This document shows, one piece after another, positions 5,117 through 6,243 of a stretch of DNA of 6,243 nt. The first letter of the stretch is position 1. The number at the start of each line of letters is the position of its first letter. Both the position numbers and the translations under genes were made by a program. Source of the DNA: Acidobacteriota bacterium. Its GTDB lineage: Bacteria > Acidobacteriota > Thermoanaerobaculia > Thermoanaerobaculales > Thermoanaerobaculaceae. The DNA lies in NCBI GenBank assembly GCA_021782525.1, contig JAJXUY010000102.1, positions 1-6,243 of the forward strand, written 5' to 3'. The notes under the pieces are model-generated. The model was not told where the DNA came from. It searched no databases and was given only the letters and a program-made list of their open reading frames with translations.

Positions 5117-6243
5117 TTGGACCGACTGGGAAGGCTGCTCGCGGATCTGGACGAGGACCAGGCGCAAGCCGTGATGCACGGCGAGGGGCCGCTCCTCGTC
5201 GTCGCCGGGGCGGGGTCCGGCAAGACGCGGGTGCTCACCTACCGGATTGCGGCGCTGCTGGAGCGCGGCCTCGCCCGGCCGCACGAGGTGCTGGCGGTGA
5301 CGTTCACCAACAAGGCGGCGCGCGAGATGGCCGAGCGCGTCGAGCGGTTGGTCGCCGGCGGGCTGCGCGGCGGCTTCGTCGGGACGTTCCACCGCTTCGC
5401 CCTGCAGTTGCTGCGCAACCACCCGGCCGAGGCCGGGCTGCCGCCGCGGTTCGCGATCGCCGACGAGGACGAGCAGCGCCTCGTGCTCGACCGCATCCTC
5501 AAGCGGCTCGACGTCCCGGCGACCCGCCTGTCGGTGCGGGCCGCCCGTTCACGCATCTCCGCCGCCAAGAACGCGCTGGTCGGGCCGGCGGCGCTGGCGA
5601 GCCGGGCGCGGGGCGACGCGGAGCGCCTCCTCGCCGAGGTGTACGAGGCGTACGAGGCCGAGCTCCGCGAGGCCGGCGCGGTGGACTTCGACGACATGCT
5701 GCAGCTCGCGGTGGACCTGCTCGAGCGCCACGAGGCGCTGCGCAAGGGGTTGGCCGGGCGCTTCCGCTGGCTGCTGGTGGACGAGTTCCAGGACACCAAC
5801 CTGGCCCAGGCCCGCCTGGTGCGGCTGCTCGGCGGCCGGCAGCCGAACCTGACCGCGGTGGGGGACGAGGACCAGTCGATCTACCGCTGGCGCGGGGCCG
5901 AGGTCGAGAACATCCTCGCATTCGAGGAGACGTACCCGGGTGCCCGGGTGGTGACGCTGGGGCGCAACTACCGTTCCGCCGTGCCGATCCTGCGCGCGGC
6001 CGCGGCGGTGATCGAGCGCAACCCCCGGCGCCGCCCGAAGCGGCTCACCTCCGAGGTCGGCGACGGCGCGCCGGTGGCCGTGTACCTCGCCGCCGACGAA
6101 AGCGACGAGGCGCGGTTCGTGGCCGACGAGATCGCACGCCTGCGCGCCTCGACGGCGGCGGGCGAGATCGCGGTGCTGTTCCGGGTCAACGCCCAGTCGC
6201 GGCCGTTCGAGGCCGAGATGGTACGCCGGGCGGTGCCGTACGT
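5117..6243 (+). CDS. UvrD/PcrA-type superfamily 1 DNA helicase (5' part; runs off the window)
   Basis: This is an ATP-dependent 3'-5' helicase of the UvrD/PcrA/Rep group, acting in repair and removal of proteins from DNA. About 375 residues of an expected 650-750 are present. Motifs appear in the right order: Q motif LDEDQAQAV (11-19), Walker A AGAGSGKT (30-37), motif Ia VTFTNKAAREM (61-71), motif Ib GTFHRFALQLL (89-99), FDDMLQLA before motif II, Walker B VDEFQDTN with Asp222-Glu223, motif III GDEDQSIYRWRGAE (249-262) and motif IV LGRNYRS (281-287). VLFRVNAQSR begins at residue 353. The reading frame is intact to the end of the window. DQSIYRWRGA resembles PcrA/UvrD more than RecB or AddA. 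I leave the symbol empty because the C-terminal half that helps separate UvrD, PcrA and Rep is outside. The gap from glmS and the -10-like box suggest its own promoter. Confidence 0.95.
   Translation, partial: MDRLGRLLADLDEDQAQAVMHGEGPLLVVAGAGSGKTRVLTYRIAALLERGLARPHEVLAVTFTNKAAREMAERVERLVAGGLRGGFVGTFHRFALQLLRNHPAEAGLPPRFAIADEDEQRLVLDRILKRLDVPATRLSVRAARSRISAAKNALVGPAALASRARGDAERLLAEVYEAYEAELREAGAVDFDDMLQLAVDLLERHEALRKGLAGRFRWLLVDEFQDTNLAQARLVRLLGGRQPNLTAVGDEDQSIYRWRGAEVENILAFEETYPGARVVTLGRNYRSAVPILRAAAAVIERNPRRRPKRLTSEVGDGAPVAVYLAADESDEARFVADEIARLRASTAAGEIAVLFRVNAQSRPFEAEMVRRAVPY

Overview
This is a compact, very GC-rich chromosomal window (well above 65% G+C by eye). All genes are on the plus strand and gaps are short. 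It looks like core chromosome: no insertion sequence, phage gene, tRNA, rRNA or CRISPR array is visible. The MglB and MglA proteins closely resemble the Myxococcus xanthus pair as I remember it. Together with the high GC and gene content, this suggests Myxococcota or a related deep group such as Acidobacteriota. That placement is inference; no rRNA or species-level marker is present.

Layout: (1) Positions 1-87 hold the last codons of a gene that looks like dnaX (DNA polymerase III gamma/tau). (2) ybaB/ebfC (84-380) and recR (380-979) follow, each overlapping its upstream neighbour, giving the classic dnaX-ybaB-recR replication and repair operon. (3) After a 50-bp gap with a -10-like box comes mglB (1030-1524), whose stop overlaps the start of mglA (1521-2105): a GTPase-activating protein and its small Ras-like polarity GTPase. 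(4) A TTG-initiated glmU-like gene (2135-3091) starts 29 bp later. It encodes the UDP-GlcNAc pyrophosphorylase half but stops before the acetyltransferase active site. (5) A 104-bp gap containing a 14-bp direct repeat and a -10-like box precedes full-length glmS (3196-5016). (6) A 100-bp gap with a tandem heptamer repeat and another -10-like box precedes a UvrD/PcrA-type helicase gene (from 5117) that runs off the window end.

Functionally there are three themes: DNA replication and repair (dnaX, ybaB, recR, uvrD/pcrA), cell polarity or motility (mglB-mglA), and amino-sugar supply for peptidoglycan and other envelope polymers (glmU-like, glmS). GlmS makes glucosamine-6-phosphate. The GlmU-like protein should make UDP-GlcNAc from GlcNAc-1-phosphate. 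The acetylation step between them is not encoded here, because the C-terminal acetyltransferase region is missing.

The points most worth a second look are the short GlmU, the position of the polarity module directly behind recR, and two intergenic repeat structures. I found no clear evidence of a wholly new multi-gene system.
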